In this document: positions 1-9,720 of the stretch, piece after piece | Layout of the letters: each line of letters starts with the position of its first letter | Numbering within the stretch: position 1 is the stretch's first letter | The notes under the pieces: model-generated | The model's database searches: none | What the model was told of the DNA's origin: nothing | Seen by the model: the letters and a program-made list of their open reading frames with translations, nothing else | Assembly: GCF_000368865.1 (NCBI RefSeq) | Contig: NZ_KB849727.1 | Location: 601,381 to 665,380, forward strand | Direction of reading: 5' to 3' | Origin: Acinetobacter bouvetii DSM 14964 = CIP 107468 | Lineage (GTDB): Bacteria > Pseudomonadota > Gammaproteobacteria > Pseudomonadales > Moraxellaceae | DNA: 64,000 nt | Made by a program: the position numbers and the translations under genes

Positions 1-751
1 CATCTTCCAGCTCTATCAGTTCATTCAGATTAAATTGCTCGCGATAGAACAGCGATACAATTCGATAAACTGAAGGATCTAAAAATTGCGCAGCGCTGAA
101 GCAAAACTCATCAAAACTTTCCATTAATGGCTGCAAAGGCAGAAAATCATGCGCCAAGACCGTATCTAAGCGGCACAGCTGTTGAAAACACTGCAAAATA
201 TTTTTATCTATGGGCGTTTGATCAACCAAAGAATTCTGAACCGCCGGCACATGATAAAATTGTAAATCCATCATCAGCTGATCGGTAAACTGCGCTTGAG
301 ACGGATTCATGCGCTGCAGCGCCGCGGTCAGCTTTTGTTCCCCCAATACCCGATTGAAAATATCATCAGCCAAGATCTCTCTTAACTGCTGCGCTTTCCC
401 GCGTAAAAAAAGCGGATGCTGCGCTTTTAAATCACCAGTTTGAAAATGAATATCTTGCAGAAAAAAATCTTCCAGCTGTTCCGACTTGTGATGCTGATAA
501 TCAAAATTGCTGCGGACCAAACTGTCAGCTGCATATTCTGCAGCGGGCTGAGGTGTGAAAAACTGAATATCAAAAAATGGATATGCAATGTGAATTCGGC
601 GCTGTTCTTGATTGATTTTAAACAGCTGATGCGCAGTGATTTGAGACGCTAAATCCTGCTGATCCTGAATCAAATAACTCAGCTCAGGAGAAATGCGCAA
701 AAGCTGCTGCGCAGCATTCGCCAATTCGGAAACTGACCGCTCCTTGTGCAT
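1..751 (-). CDS. Unrecognised protein, C-terminal part cut by window edge
   Basis: An open frame runs from an ATG at 751 off the left edge, giving at least 250 residues without a stop. A strong GGAGG ribosome site lies at 756-760, just upstream of the ATG. The protein begins MHKERSVSELANAAQQ and is rich in Gln, Leu and Phe. I see no signal peptide, membrane segment or catalytic motif and recognise no family. Codon use resembles the neighbouring core genes. Because the C-terminus is missing, a domain further on could still identify it. The small plus-strand open frames over the same stretch are shadows. Confidence 0.75.
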   Translation of the reverse strand, partial: MHKERSVSELANAAQQLLRISPELSYLIQDQQDLASQITAHQLFKINQEQRRIHIAYPFFDIQFFTPQPAAEYAADSLVRSNFDYQHHKSEQLEDFFLQDIHFQTGDLKAQHPLFLRGKAQQLREILADDIFNRVLGEQKLTAALQRMNPSQAQFTDQLMMDLQFYHVPAVQNSLVDQTPIDKNILQCFQQLCRLDTVLAHDFLPLQPLMESFDEFCFSAAQFLDPSVYRIVSLFYREQFNLNELIELED

Positions 752-929
752 AACGCCTCCTGCATCTTCAATGCACTTTCAATTTACCCAATATAATCAA
801 ACTAAATCAATGCCTCTATACTTTTTATCTAATTTTGGTCTCAAGCGCCGCCGCTGGCGCACGTCTTCAAGAAAAGTCTTTATGCGCTACCCATGATGAA
901 CAGCCAGGAAAAATGACTTTGCTAATTTT
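752..929. other. Intergenic region upstream of the left-edge gene
   Basis: The first 10 bases hold the ribosome site of the minus-strand left-edge gene. The rest must contain its promoter and the 3' end of the acyltransferase operon. I see no convincing terminator; there is only a short imperfect CG-rich inverted repeat near 845-860. Confidence 0.4.
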
Positions 930-1694
930 TTACAGCTTATCAGCCCTGCCGTTTCTTAATTCTTTTAAGTCGTCTAATGAATAGTAAATTGCTTGCTGAA
1001 TTTGCAATCTGAAAGCGCTCAACTGTTCCATGTTTTCAATCTGCTTGAGGCTTTGCCGTGGCATAAACTGAAAATAAAACGGTATCCGCTTCGGAATCAG
1101 GTGGCTCGGCAATGACGGAATGACATCGCCATGACGCAGCAGTTTGCCTAGCTTAGGAATTTTCAGCAATTTCTGAAAGTATTTATTTTGAACAATATGG
1201 TTAGCATCAAAACCCAAATCAAAAACTTCATCACCGCCTAAGGCCGCAAAAGGCACAATGTCATAGCCAAACTCTTGCGCGAGTTTTAAAAAACCATAAC
1301 GCTCTTTCCATATCAACTGATAGGCTTCGCCTTTACGTTTCAGCACTTCACGGCCCCCGCCCGGAAAAACCAGGATGGAATACCCCTGTGCCATTAAAGT
1401 TCTCGCATACTCCCGCACGCCATCCACAGCGCCAAACTTTTTGACAATACTGCGCCAAACCGGCAAATAAAAATGGCTATGGTCAGCCAAGCTCACCACA
1501 GCCACTTTATGTTCATTGAACAAGTAATCAATAATCATCGGCGCATCCAGCACACCGTAAATCGTATGATTGCCGACATACATTGCAGGCTTAGATGCGT
1601 CTAAATGCTCCGCGCCTAAAAATGTTGGCCTGAAATACAGTTTGGATAAAGCACTAACGCGCTTTATCCATTTTGCATCATGCTCAACCTGCAA
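930..1694 (-). CDS. Lysophospholipid/DAGAT-type acyltransferase
   Basis: A membrane-associated acyltransferase of about 254 residues that probably esterifies a lysophospholipid, diacylglycerol or other alcohol with an acyl-CoA or acyl-ACP. The sequence GNHTIYGVLDAP replaces the canonical NHx4D motif, and FPGGGREVLKRKGE follows about 90 residues later. This pairing resembles the plant phytyl-ester-synthase/DAGAT branch more than classical PlsC. I chose a TTG start at 1694, because an AGGAAA ribosome site formed at the stop of the preceding gene lies just upstream. A longer frame from 1769 would overlap that gene by about 60 bases. It is the last gene of the hrpA-KASIII operon, starting 11 bases after the synthase. 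The substrate cannot be told from the sequence. Confidence 0.8.
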   Translation of the reverse strand: MQVEHDAKWIKRVSALSKLYFRPTFLGAEHLDASKPAMYVGNHTIYGVLDAPMIIDYLFNEHKVAVVSLADHSHFYLPVWRSIVKKFGAVDGVREYARTLMAQGYSILVFPGGGREVLKRKGEAYQLIWKERYGFLKLAQEFGYDIVPFAALGGDEVFDLGFDANHIVQNKYFQKLLKIPKLGKLLRHGDVIPSLPSHLIPKRIPFYFQFMPRQSLKQIENMEQLSAFRLQIQQAIYYSLDDLKELRNGRADKL

Positions 1695-1705
1695 TGCTGT
1701 TTTCC

Positions 1706-2821
1706 TTAAGCTGCAACGTGTTTTTGCACAAGGATTGAACCCACAGAATAGCCCGCGCCAAAGGAACACAATACGCCAAATTCACCGTCATCCACTTGGT
1801 CTGCGGTACGGTGCAATGCAATAATGACACCTGCTGAAGAAGTATTGGCAAATTCATCTAAAATAATCGGCACAAGGTCCGGCTGTGCATTTTCTTTACC
1901 CACCACCAGTTTTAAAATGAGTTCATTCATGCTGGCATTGGCTTGATGCAGCCAGAAACGCTTCACGCTTTGCGGCGCAATTTCGTTTTTCTCAAGCTGC
2001 TTGGTAATCATTTTGGCAACCAGCGGGCAGACTTCTTTAAACACTTTGCGCCCGTCTTGACGGAAGCGGTTGTTGTCAATATCCGCATCCACTTCACTCA
2101 GATTCAAGTAACCGAAGTTGTTGCGGATATTGTTAGAAAACTGCGTAAACAGGCTGAAATCCAGCACCTCAAAGCCCGTCTTAGTTTCTGTGTCTTCAAT
2201 AATCGAAGCTGTAGCAACATCACCGAAGATGAAGTGGCAGTCTCGCGAACGGAAGTCTGTATGGCCAGAAGTAATTTCCACATTTACCAATAATACGCGG
2301 CGGGCGCCAGCCTTAATGGCGTCATACGCCTGCTTAATGCCGAAAGTTGCTGCAGAGCATGCAACATTCATATCGTAAGCATAGCCTTCAATGCCAAGCG
2401 CTGTTTGAATCTCAATGGCTACAGCTGGATATGCGCGCTGAATATTTGAGCAAGACAGAATCACGACATCAATATCAGCCGCAGTGACGCCTGCATTTTC
2501 CATCGCTTGCTTCGCTGCGGCAACGCCCCATTCGGCTTGAATAGACAACTCGTCATTGGAACGCACATGCAACAGCGGACGCAGGCGTTTTGGATCTAAA
2601 ATACCGGTCTTTTCCGCCACGTAGCGCCGCTTTACGCCAGACGCTTTTTCAATGAACTCTGCGCTAGATCCGCGGCGCGCTTCTAATTCGCCTGAGGCGA
2701 TTTTTTCAGCATTCTCTGAGTTGTACTGTTCCACATAGGCATTTAAACCTTCAACTAACTCTTCGTTGGTAATAACATCTTCTGGATGATATAAGCCAGT
2801 ACCTGTAATGCGGATGCCCAT
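1706..2821 (-). CDS. Beta-ketoacyl-ACP synthase III (FabH-like)
   Basis: A condensing enzyme of the thiolase superfamily that joins an acyl-CoA to malonyl-ACP. With the ATG at 2821 (AGGAG ribosome site 6 bases upstream) it has 371 residues, longer than housekeeping FabH (about 317). The extra length includes an N-terminal insertion around residues 30-60. The catalytic triad is visible: Cys155 in NVACSAAT, His292 in WLHQANAS and Asn326 in FANTSSAG. This longer form resembles the Pseudomonas aeruginosa FabH2-type enzyme that draws acyl-CoA from beta-oxidation back into synthesis; that parallel is inference. It lies between hrpA (30-base gap) and an acyltransferase, so the last two genes may act together in lipid synthesis. 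Confidence 0.88.
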   Translation of the reverse strand: MGIRITGTGLYHPEDVITNEELVEGLNAYVEQYNSENAEKIASGELEARRGSSAEFIEKASGVKRRYVAEKTGILDPKRLRPLLHVRSNDELSIQAEWGVAAAKQAMENAGVTAADIDVVILSCSNIQRAYPAVAIEIQTALGIEGYAYDMNVACSAATFGIKQAYDAIKAGARRVLLVNVEITSGHTDFRSRDCHFIFGDVATASIIEDTETKTGFEVLDFSLFTQFSNNIRNNFGYLNLSEVDADIDNNRFRQDGRKVFKEVCPLVAKMITKQLEKNEIAPQSVKRFWLHQANASMNELILKLVVGKENAQPDLVPIILDEFANTSSAGVIIALHRTADQVDDGEFGVLCSFGAGYSVGSILVQKHVAA

Positions 2822-2851
2822 GTAAAACTCCTGTTTCAAATTACCTGTATT

Positions 2852-5800
2852 TTAATTGATTCCAAGTTTTTCCCATGCTTTCTGCAAGCGGGAAGGAGAA
2901 ATCGGCATCTTGGTTTTCATCGGCTGGGAGAATAAAGAGATACGCAACTCCTCGACCATGAAATACAATTCTTTAAGGCGAGTGTCATTTTTAAACTTAA
3001 ATAATTTTTCCATCCACGGATCTACTTGATCAATGGCAGAATTGTCCCTTTGAAGGTTATTTGGTAAGCGCTCCAAACGCAAGACCAAGGCTTTTAAATA
3101 ACGCGGAAATTCTTGCCAAATATCGGAAGATTTGACATAGACAAAATCCGAAAGGCTCATTAAGTCAAGCTGATCTTCGACATCATCAATATTTTTTCCA
3201 AACACAGAATCGTCTAAAACCAGCAGTTTGCGCCGTATATCCTGCCATTGAATGAAGATATCGCTGAGCATTGCCAAAGCGTTTTGCCCATGCGTTAAGA
3301 AAGATTTTTTTACATTTAAAACCAAGTTTTGGTATTCATTAATATTGACAGGAAGCTCATTTATTGCCATCTGCAGTGTGGCATAAACTAACATTTGCTC
3401 TAATTTAGCTCGGTCGCCCAGCGAAGAATAAGCCAATGCCAGCGGTTTTGAAATCTGTTTTTTCAGCTGGCGCACGAGGTCGCCCAGCTGCAAATGCACT
3501 AAACGGATGACCCCTTCACGGTGCTGCTTCACCGCTTCAAATTGATCATTAAAGGTTTGAATCACGACGCCCGATTCATCTTTTTGCTCCAGTGAAGCAA
3601 AATCTTTCACAGGTACAAGCGCCTGATACTGCTTCACCACCACACCCGTGACTTTTTGCGATGCTTCAAAAACAAAGTTTTCAGGGAAAGTCTGGAACTC
3701 CCCTTTCAATTGCTTGACTGGACTGTGAGTCTCTGTGCGGCAGCGCGCTTTTAACTCCGATAAATCACGGCCTTGTTCAATCACACGGCCCTTTTCATCG
3801 ATTACTTTAATCAGCGGCAATAAATATTGTTCAACCCGCTCAAAGCTGAAATCTTTTTCAGTAATTTGTTCGCCACGCAGCTGGAAGGCTAAAAAACTAA
3901 AAATATGCTGCTGCAGATGCACCGCATCTATTCGCTCAGACAGCTTCCGTGCAGTATCTGGGATAGGCACCAAGTGACGCCGCTTATCTTTAGGCAGCGC
4001 TTTGAGTAAGGCTTCAATTAAATCCTGACGCCAGCCGGGAATGCCCCACGACCAGATATTTTCATCTACCTGCGGCAGCGCCTGAACTGGAATTTTCATA
4101 GTTGCGCCATCTTCATCATGGCTTGGATCAAAACGGTAACTGGCAGCTAAACGCAACTCGCCATTGCGCAAATAATCAGGAAACTGCTGCGTGGCTGGGC
4201 GGTCATTCAGCCACAGCGCATCATCATCGACAAATAAATAGCGCGGCTCTTTAGACTCAACCGTAGCGCGCCAATCCTCAAACGAACGGCGGCTGGCCAC
4301 CTCTTCCGGCACTTTAGACGCGTAGAATTGGTAAATGGTTTCTTCATCCACCACCAAGTCACGCCGGCGCAGCTTATCTTCTACCCGCTCAACTTCTTCC
4401 AGTTTCAGCAAATTGTGCTGCAAAAATGGCGGTGAAATTCCAAGATTCCCAGTCGTCAGCGCATCACGAAGGAAAATTTCATGCGCCGCAGGCTGATCCA
4501 CTTTTTCGTAATTGATCTGACGTTTCGGCTCAATAATTAAGCCAAACAATGAGATTTGATCATAGGCATTCACCACCCCGGCTTTTTTCGACCAATGCGG
4601 TTCAAAATAGTGATGCTTCAGCAAATCGCCTGCGGCAAGCAAAATCCACTCAGGTTCAATTTTAGCCAAAGTCCGCAAATACACTTGAGACGTCTCAACC
4701 ATTTCAAAAGCCATCACCCAGGGGGTATTACTCTTGTGCAGAGTCGAGGCCGGAAATACCCGGGCCTTTTGCTGGCGCACCGCCATAAAGACATTGCGCT
4801 CATCGGTCTTATTGGCAATAAACGACAATAAGCCTGTAAGCAAAGCGCGATGCAGATTTTCATAGTTGGCTTTCTTTTCATTAAATGAAAGCTTTAAGCC
4901 TTTTGCCAAATCGACCAGCTGTTCATGGGTTTTTTTCCATTCCCGCAACCGCAGCCAGCTTAAAAAGTGATTGCGTGCAAATGTGCGGCGTTTGTTTTCA
5001 CTCATGTCACGGTTGGCAACCAAGGCTTCCCAAAGCTTAAGATAGAACAGAAAATCTGAATCTTCTTCGCGGAATAAAGCATGCTTTTGATCGGCCTGCA
5101 TTTGCTTATCCGCAGGGCGTTCACGCGGGTCTTGCACCGCCAAAGCCGCGACAATCACCAAAACTTCATTCAGCACGCCAAAATGCGCGCCGCCTAAAAT
5201 CATCCGTGACAAACGCGGGTCAATCGGCATTTTCGCCATTTGCTGACCGATTTTGGTTAAAGCGCCATCATTATTATTGGAGTGCCGCTGACTATTTTTT
5301 GATGAACTTTGTGCACTCGCTTGATCTGCTTTTGCTGATTTTTCTTTTAAAGCGCCCAGTTCAATTAAAAGCTTACGGCCATCATTGACTAAGCGATGAT
5401 CAGGCGGCTCAATAAAGTCAAAGTCTTCTAAAGTTCCCAAACCCAAACTTTGCATTTGCAAAATAACCGAAGCCAAGTTGGTCCGCTTAATTTCAGGTTC
5501 GGTGAATTCAGGGCGGCTTTGGAAATCGTCTTCGCTATACAGGCGGATACAGACACCTGGGGCAATACGGCCGCATCGCCCTTTACGCTGATTGGCTGCC
5601 GCTTGCGAGATGGCTTCAATCGGCAGGCGCTGCACCCGGGAACGGTAGTTGTAGCGGGAAATACGGGCGAAACCGCTGTCAATCACGTAACGGATATTGG
5701 GTACGGTTAAAGCCGTTTCCGCAACGTTAGTCGCAATAATAATACGCCGCCCGCCGCCGGTGGGATTAAAGATTTTTTGCTGTTCTGCAAGGGCTAAACG

Positions 5801-6772
5801 CGCATACAGCGGCAAGACTTCAGTATGGCGCGGGCCATGCTTAATTAAAGTCTCTTGCAGTTCACGGATTTCCTGTTCCGTACTGGCGAAAATGAGGGTA
5901 TCCGCATATTCAGGATGGCCTTTTTCCTGTGCGTCCCGGAAGCATTCTTCGACAGCCTGTACAACAGCGCGCGGCAGATTTTCCTCAAAATCATCAAACT
6001 CATCGTCATCACTGCCGCCGATATTCAGTTCTGAAATCGGACGGTAACGCAGTTCTACAGGAAAGCTGCGGCCTTCTACTTCAAAAATCGGCGCGCCATG
6101 AAAGTAATTGCTGAAACGGTTTACATCGAGTGTTGCAGACGTGATGATGACTTTTAAATCTTTGCGGCGCGGCAAGAGCTGCTTCAAATAGCCCATAATG
6201 AAATCGATATTCAGCGAACGTTCATGCGCCTCATCAATAATAATGGTGTCGTATTTGGTTAAAAAGTAGTCATTTGAAAGCTCTGCCAATAAAATACCAT
6301 CCGTCATTAAGCGGAGTATTGAATCCTGTGAACCCTGTTCATTAAAGCGGACTTTAAACGAAATGGATTCGCCAAGCTTTTCACCCACTTCTTCTGCAAT
6401 ACGCTGTGACACGCTGCGCGCAGCCAGACGGCGCGGCTGCGTATGGCCAATCAATCCGGTTAAACCGCGGCCTGCCAGCATGGCAATTTGCGGCAGCTGC
6501 GTGGTTTTACCCGAACCGGTTTCACCTGCCACAATAATCACTTGATGCTTTTGAATCGCTTCAATCAGCTTGTCTGCATATTGAGTAACGGGCAAATCTT
6601 GATTGAGCTTGATGTTTGGAATGCGCTGAATCCGCTCACGGACTTTGGCATTGGATTTTTCGAATAATTCCTGATGCTGTTTTTGATCTGCATCTTTGCC
6701 CTTTTTCAGTCGGTTTAAACGGTGAAGGTCACGCGCCATCACAAGCTGATCTACATTTAAACGACTCTGCAC
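2852..6772 (-). CDS. hrpA: ATP-dependent RNA helicase HrpA (DEAH box)
   Basis: A cytoplasmic DEAH-box RNA helicase of 1306 residues, the normal size for HrpA. The N-terminal third carries Walker A (GETGSGKTTQLPQ), DEAH (IIIDEAHERSLN), SAT (ITSATLD) and the motif VI region QRKGRCGR. A helicase-associated and OB-fold region follows, then the long HrpA-specific C-terminal domain (about 640-1306). In E. coli HrpA acts on stalled translation and mRNA processing. A low-complexity Ser/Gln/Asn insertion (around residues 470-490) separates the helicase core from the winged-helix part. It is the first gene of a three-gene minus-strand operon, divergent from ahpC. Confidence 0.97.
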   Translation of the reverse strand: MQSRLNVDQLVMARDLHRLNRLKKGKDADQKQHQELFEKSNAKVRERIQRIPNIKLNQDLPVTQYADKLIEAIQKHQVIIVAGETGSGKTTQLPQIAMLAGRGLTGLIGHTQPRRLAARSVSQRIAEEVGEKLGESISFKVRFNEQGSQDSILRLMTDGILLAELSNDYFLTKYDTIIIDEAHERSLNIDFIMGYLKQLLPRRKDLKVIITSATLDVNRFSNYFHGAPIFEVEGRSFPVELRYRPISELNIGGSDDDEFDDFEENLPRAVVQAVEECFRDAQEKGHPEYADTLIFASTEQEIRELQETLIKHGPRHTEVLPLYARLALAEQQKIFNPTGGGRRIIIATNVAETALTVPNIRYVIDSGFARISRYNYRSRVQRLPIEAISQAAANQRKGRCGRIAPGVCIRLYSEDDFQSRPEFTEPEIKRTNLASVILQMQSLGLGTLEDFDFIEPPDHRLVNDGRKLLIELGALKEKSAKADQASAQSSSKNSQRHSNNNDGALTKIGQQMAKMPIDPRLSRMILGGAHFGVLNEVLVIVAALAVQDPRERPADKQMQADQKHALFREEDSDFLFYLKLWEALVANRDMSENKRRTFARNHFLSWLRLREWKKTHEQLVDLAKGLKLSFNEKKANYENLHRALLTGLLSFIANKTDERNVFMAVRQQKARVFPASTLHKSNTPWVMAFEMVETSQVYLRTLAKIEPEWILLAAGDLLKHHYFEPHWSKKAGVVNAYDQISLFGLIIEPKRQINYEKVDQPAAHEIFLRDALTTGNLGISPPFLQHNLLKLEEVERVEDKLRRRDLVVDEETIYQFYASKVPEEVASRRSFEDWRATVESKEPRYLFVDDDALWLNDRPATQQFPDYLRNGELRLAASYRFDPSHDEDGATMKIPVQALPQVDENIWSWGIPGWRQDLIEALLKALPKDKRRHLVPIPDTARKLSERIDAVHLQQHIFSFLAFQLRGEQITEKDFSFERVEQYLLPLIKVIDEKGRVIEQGRDLSELKARCRTETHSPVKQLKGEFQTFPENFVFEASQKVTGVVVKQYQALVPVKDFASLEQKDESGVVIQTFNDQFEAVKQHREGVIRLVHLQLGDLVRQLKKQISKPLALAYSSLGDRAKLEQMLVYATLQMAINELPVNINEYQNLVLNVKKSFLTHGQNALAMLSDIFIQWQDIRRKLLVLDDSVFGKNIDDVEDQLDLMSLSDFVYVKSSDIWQEFPRYLKALVLRLERLPNNLQRDNSAIDQVDPWMEKLFKFKNDTRLKELYFMVEELRISLFSQPMKTKMPISPSRLQKAWEKLGIN

Positions 6773-7183
6773 AGAACAAGATTCCTAATAAAAACAACAA
6801 AGCGCTATTTTACGCTGTAATGACATGAAGCGGAAGAACATCTCAGCCCCGATCAAGTAGATAAATTTTGTTTAATTTTAACTTTTTTTTAATTTAGCCT
6901 TGAATTTTAACAGCAATGGCATCATGTTCTAAGCGAAGTTGAGGAACAGATGTTTTTTTACTGGTTTTTTCATTTCAGCATCATATGGCTATGTTAAAAC
7001 AGCTTTGCTGGAACGGCGTCATAAAAATGGCTGAAACGTTTAAAATCATGATTTTGATGAGATGGCATTTTGGCTTAGTTCGGTTTTTCCGATCTATTTA
7101 ATGTAAAAATACCATTTCAGCAATAACAAGAAGTCCTATACTCTATTGGAAATTAAATACAAACCTCAATCATGGAGACAATG
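6773..7183. other. Divergent hrpA-ahpC intergenic region
   Basis: About 410 AT-rich bases between the divergent hrpA and ahpC starts. A good -10 hexamer lies near 7137-7142. No further gene is visible. An OxyR-type site would be expected here but I could not identify one with confidence. Confidence 0.5.
7115..7142 (+). promoter_or_regulatory. Putative ahpC promoter
   Basis: A -10 match TATACT lies at 7137-7142, with only a weak -35 (TTTCAG at 7115-7120, 16-base spacing). It is about 40 bases upstream of the ahpC start. A strong -10 with a poor -35 is what an activator-dependent promoter, such as an OxyR target, looks like, but the activator is inferred. Confidence 0.4.
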
Positions 7184-7747
7184 ATGAGCTTAATTAATAC
7201 TGAAGTTAAACCATTCAAAGCACAAGCATTCCAAAACGGTAAATTCATTGAAGTTACCGAAGCCGATCTTAAAGGCAAATGGTCAGTTGTATTCTTCTAT
7301 CCAGCAGACTTCACTTTCGTTTGCCCAACTGAGCTTGGCGACCTTGCAGACAACTACGCTGAATTCCAAAAATTAGGCGTTGAAATCTACTCAGTTTCTA
7401 CTGACACGCACTTCACTCACAAAGCTTGGCATGATTCTTCAGAAGAAATCAAAAAAATCCAATATGTAATGGTGGGTGATGCGAACTGGACTCTTGCTAA
7501 AAACTTCGACGTATTAATTGAATCTGCTGGTCTTGCTGACCGCGGTACTTTCGTTATCGATCCAGAAGGCAAAATTCAAATCGTTGAAATCAATGCTGGC
7601 GGTATCGGCCGTGACGCTCAAGAACTTCTTCGCAAAGTTAAAGCAGCGCAATACGTTCACGCTCACCCAGGCGAAGTTTGCCCAGCTAAATGGAAAGAAG
7701 GCGACGCAACTCTTGCTCCTTCAATCGACCTAGTTGGTAAAATCTAA
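7184..7747 (+). CDS. ahpC: Alkyl hydroperoxide reductase subunit C (peroxiredoxin)
   Basis: A cytoplasmic 2-Cys peroxiredoxin that reduces H2O2 and organic hydroperoxides using electrons from AhpF. From the ATG at 7184 it has 187 residues, exactly the E. coli length. The peroxidatic Cys47 lies in DFTFVCPTE and the resolving Cys166 in [10 protein letters not shown]. Three ATGs occur at 7172, 7181 and 7184; the GGAG at 7174-7177 fits only the last. Codons are strongly biased to the preferred set (aac, gct, gtt), as in a highly expressed gene. It is followed by a strong terminator and is monocistronic; its partner ahpF lies 3 kb away. Confidence 0.97.
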   Translation: MSLINTEVKPFKAQAFQNGKFIEVTEADLKGKWSVVFFYPADFTFVCPTELGDLADNYAEFQKLGVEIYSVSTDTHFTHKAWHDSSEEIKKIQYVMVGDANWTLAKNFDVLIESAGLADRGTFVIDPEGKIQIVEINAGGIGRDAQELLRKVKAAQYVHAHPGEVCPAKWKEGDATLAPSIDLVGKI

Positions 7748-7769
7748 TCTGCATTAGATTGAAGTGATC

Positions 7770-7800
7770 AAAAAACCGCGCAAATTGCGCGGTTTTTTTT
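7770..7800 (+). terminator. Terminator after ahpC
   Basis: An 8-bp GC-rich stem (CCGCGCAA with TTGCGCGG) is followed by eight T residues, 22 bases after the ahpC stop. Leading A residues may let it work in both directions. Confidence 0.93.
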
Positions 7801-7862
7801 GCTTCACGTTAAAGTCGAGAATCCGCCCGTAAAGCTGGCTGATTCAGCTCTTCCGCTTTACA

Positions 7863-8909
7863 TTAACTAATGCCTAAAAAGACAAAAGGCTTCGTTTCTA
7901 CAAAAGATGCTGTTGCATCCCCTGCATAAGTATTGCTTTGGTCTTTGCCTAAATTCAGCATTTTTGTTTTGCCGTCTTTAAAATTGATTTTGTTTAAATC
8001 AACCCAAAACACATTTGGTGAAACAGCAGACTCAAAGAAATAAAGATTGCGCTTATGATCCACCACCGTTCGCCAGCGGGTAGATGAAATATTCGGCTCT
8101 TCTTCCGTGTTCAGGCCGAATGGAACGGAAACATTGCGGATTACACTGAATACGCTGGCTAGACTGCTGTTGGAATCAGCTTTATTTGGAATGGCTTGAA
8201 TATAAAAAGAAGCGCGCGCAAAACGGTCAGCCGCACGATTCGTTCCCGGAAGGAAGGTTGTGCCGCCAATTTGTTTCCAATACTGATTTAATGCCAGCTG
8301 CTGATCGAAGGTCGGAGAATTGGTCATGACCTGATAAGCTTTGCTGTGATGAATCACCTGCTTGCCACCAATATATTCAACAATTGCACTATCGCCGCTT
8401 TTATCCGAAATAGACAAATGCAGTGTAGCAAGGCGCTTTTCGCCTGGAACTTGATCTGTAATCACATCAAATGGTTCTTTTTGCAGAAATTTTATGGCTT
8501 CATCCACAGTTGAAAAATTATCTAAAACATATTGAGCCCATAAGGAAATACTCAATTTCGGTTTTTTTGATTTTCCAGTTTGCGGATATTCAGATTCTAC
8601 CAGCCACAGCAGATTCGCATTCAGGCCGGCTTCATTTACACCATCCGTAGTAGAAATATCATAGCCCGTTGCAACAACACTGCCGTATTTCGCAGTCCAG
8701 CTTGCAGATTGAGGCCCTGCCTGTCCAGTGCGCTTTACACCGCTGGGCAAAATCCAAAGATTAGTCCCTACATCAGATTTCCAATCCATAGAGCGGGCTG
8801 TCATGACATTATTATTTTCACCATGAAAAACCACGCGCGTACATGCCTCAGCCAACGATGACAGCATAATTCCAGAAGCCGCCAATACGCAGCAAATCGT
8901 CTTTTTCAT
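7863..8909 (-). CDS. Exported Ntn-hydrolase (choloylglycine hydrolase family)
   Basis: A linear-amide C-N hydrolase of the penicillin V acylase / bile-salt hydrolase family, about 348 residues. The ATG at 8909 follows a GAGAGG ribosome site and gives a signal peptide (MKKTICCVLAASGIMLSSLA) that would be cut directly before Cys23. That Cys then becomes the N-terminal nucleophile, followed by the family signature TRVVFHG and SMDWK. Export implies periplasmic or outer-surface action. In Gram-negatives some members cleave acyl-homoserine lactones or penicillin V; the substrate here is not determined by the sequence. It is monocistronic. Confidence 0.88.
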   Translation of the reverse strand: MKKTICCVLAASGIMLSSLAEACTRVVFHGENNNVMTARSMDWKSDVGTNLWILPSGVKRTGQAGPQSASWTAKYGSVVATGYDISTTDGVNEAGLNANLLWLVESEYPQTGKSKKPKLSISLWAQYVLDNFSTVDEAIKFLQKEPFDVITDQVPGEKRLATLHLSISDKSGDSAIVEYIGGKQVIHHSKAYQVMTNSPTFDQQLALNQYWKQIGGTTFLPGTNRAADRFARASFYIQAIPNKADSNSSLASVFSVIRNVSVPFGLNTEEEPNISSTRWRTVVDHKRNLYFFESAVSPNVFWVDLNKINFKDGKTKMLNLGKDQSNTYAGDATASFVETKPFVFLGIS

Positions 8910-9407
8910 ACCTGAAACCTCTCTAAAACCTAAAAAATACAAATTTGTTATAAAGTCTATTGATGTAAAATATGTAAAACTGCGCAGCTATATTATCGGA
9001 CTCAAGCGGTCCGAAAATTCACTCAATCTCCTATCCAGCGGTAACCTAAAACCAGCTAAAAGCACGGCTGTTCGAGTTAAACCCTTATCCAAAGCGTAAA
9101 ATGATTGTTTTTCCATTCAGATTGGCCTTTATTTTTATAACATGCCCTCTGCAAAATTAATAATTGTTAAACTTTTAGATTTCTTAACATATACGGCATT
9201 TACGCCGGCTCATATATTGCCGTTTTATTGGGCCATCCGCACTTCAGCGCCAAATCATAAAAGCGGTTTTAACAGCTGAAAAACATTTAAATATTCGATT
9301 TATTTTTACAATTCTGCTACATCGCCCCACCCAGATTTATCATAAGTTCAAATGAAGCCTGCGATAGTTTCAGCAGCTGAAACATAATAATTTTAAGGGG
9401 GTTGCTT
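8910..9407. other. Intergenic region, no gene seen
   Basis: About 500 AT-rich bases between the divergent amidase and the KTSC-like gene. It holds both promoters. I see a small inverted repeat CGGC-N6-GCCG near 9194-9207, with no T-run, and nothing else with coding character. Confidence 0.45.
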
Positions 9408-9614
9408 ATGGGAACGCCGCTTGCTGTAAAAACTTGGAAATACAGCGCTTCTTCACGCTATCTAAAAATTTTTTACACCAATGGAACAGGTGATTTATTC
9501 CACCCTGTGCCTGAATTTATTTATAACAACATGATGCGATGTAATGACAAAATGGCCTTTGTGCATAAATATTTAGAATATGATCTTCACTTTACCCGGG
9601 TCAGCATTCAGTAA
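9408..9614 (+). CDS. KTSC-domain-like small protein
   Basis: A 68-residue protein with a very strong ribosome site (AAGGGGG) six bases before the ATG at 9408. The pattern of a beta-strand with YTNG, then FHPVPEFIYNNM, then a helix ending HKYLEYDLHF matches the small KTSC domain (strand, VPxxVY, helix). That domain has no settled function. The gene stands alone and is followed by a bidirectional terminator. The assignment rests on the spacing of the VP..IY and final Phe/Tyr positions only. Confidence 0.7.
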   Translation: MGTPLAVKTWKYSASSRYLKIFYTNGTGDLFHPVPEFIYNNMMRCNDKMAFVHKYLEYDLHFTRVSIQ

Positions 9615-9665
9615 TTAAATTCTTTCGCTGATCAAAATACATGCTTTGAAATTGTGCTGAATTCT

Positions 9666-9698
9666 AAAAGCCATCAACCATTCAAATTGATGGCTTTT
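9666..9698. terminator. Bidirectional terminator
   Basis: A perfect 12-bp inverted repeat (AAAAGCCATCAA / TTGATGGCTTTT) with a 9-base loop. It sits between the convergent KTSC-like gene and the O-methyltransferase gene and can serve both. Confidence 0.88.
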
Positions 9699-9720
9699 AC
9701 ATGAATAATACAGAATTATT

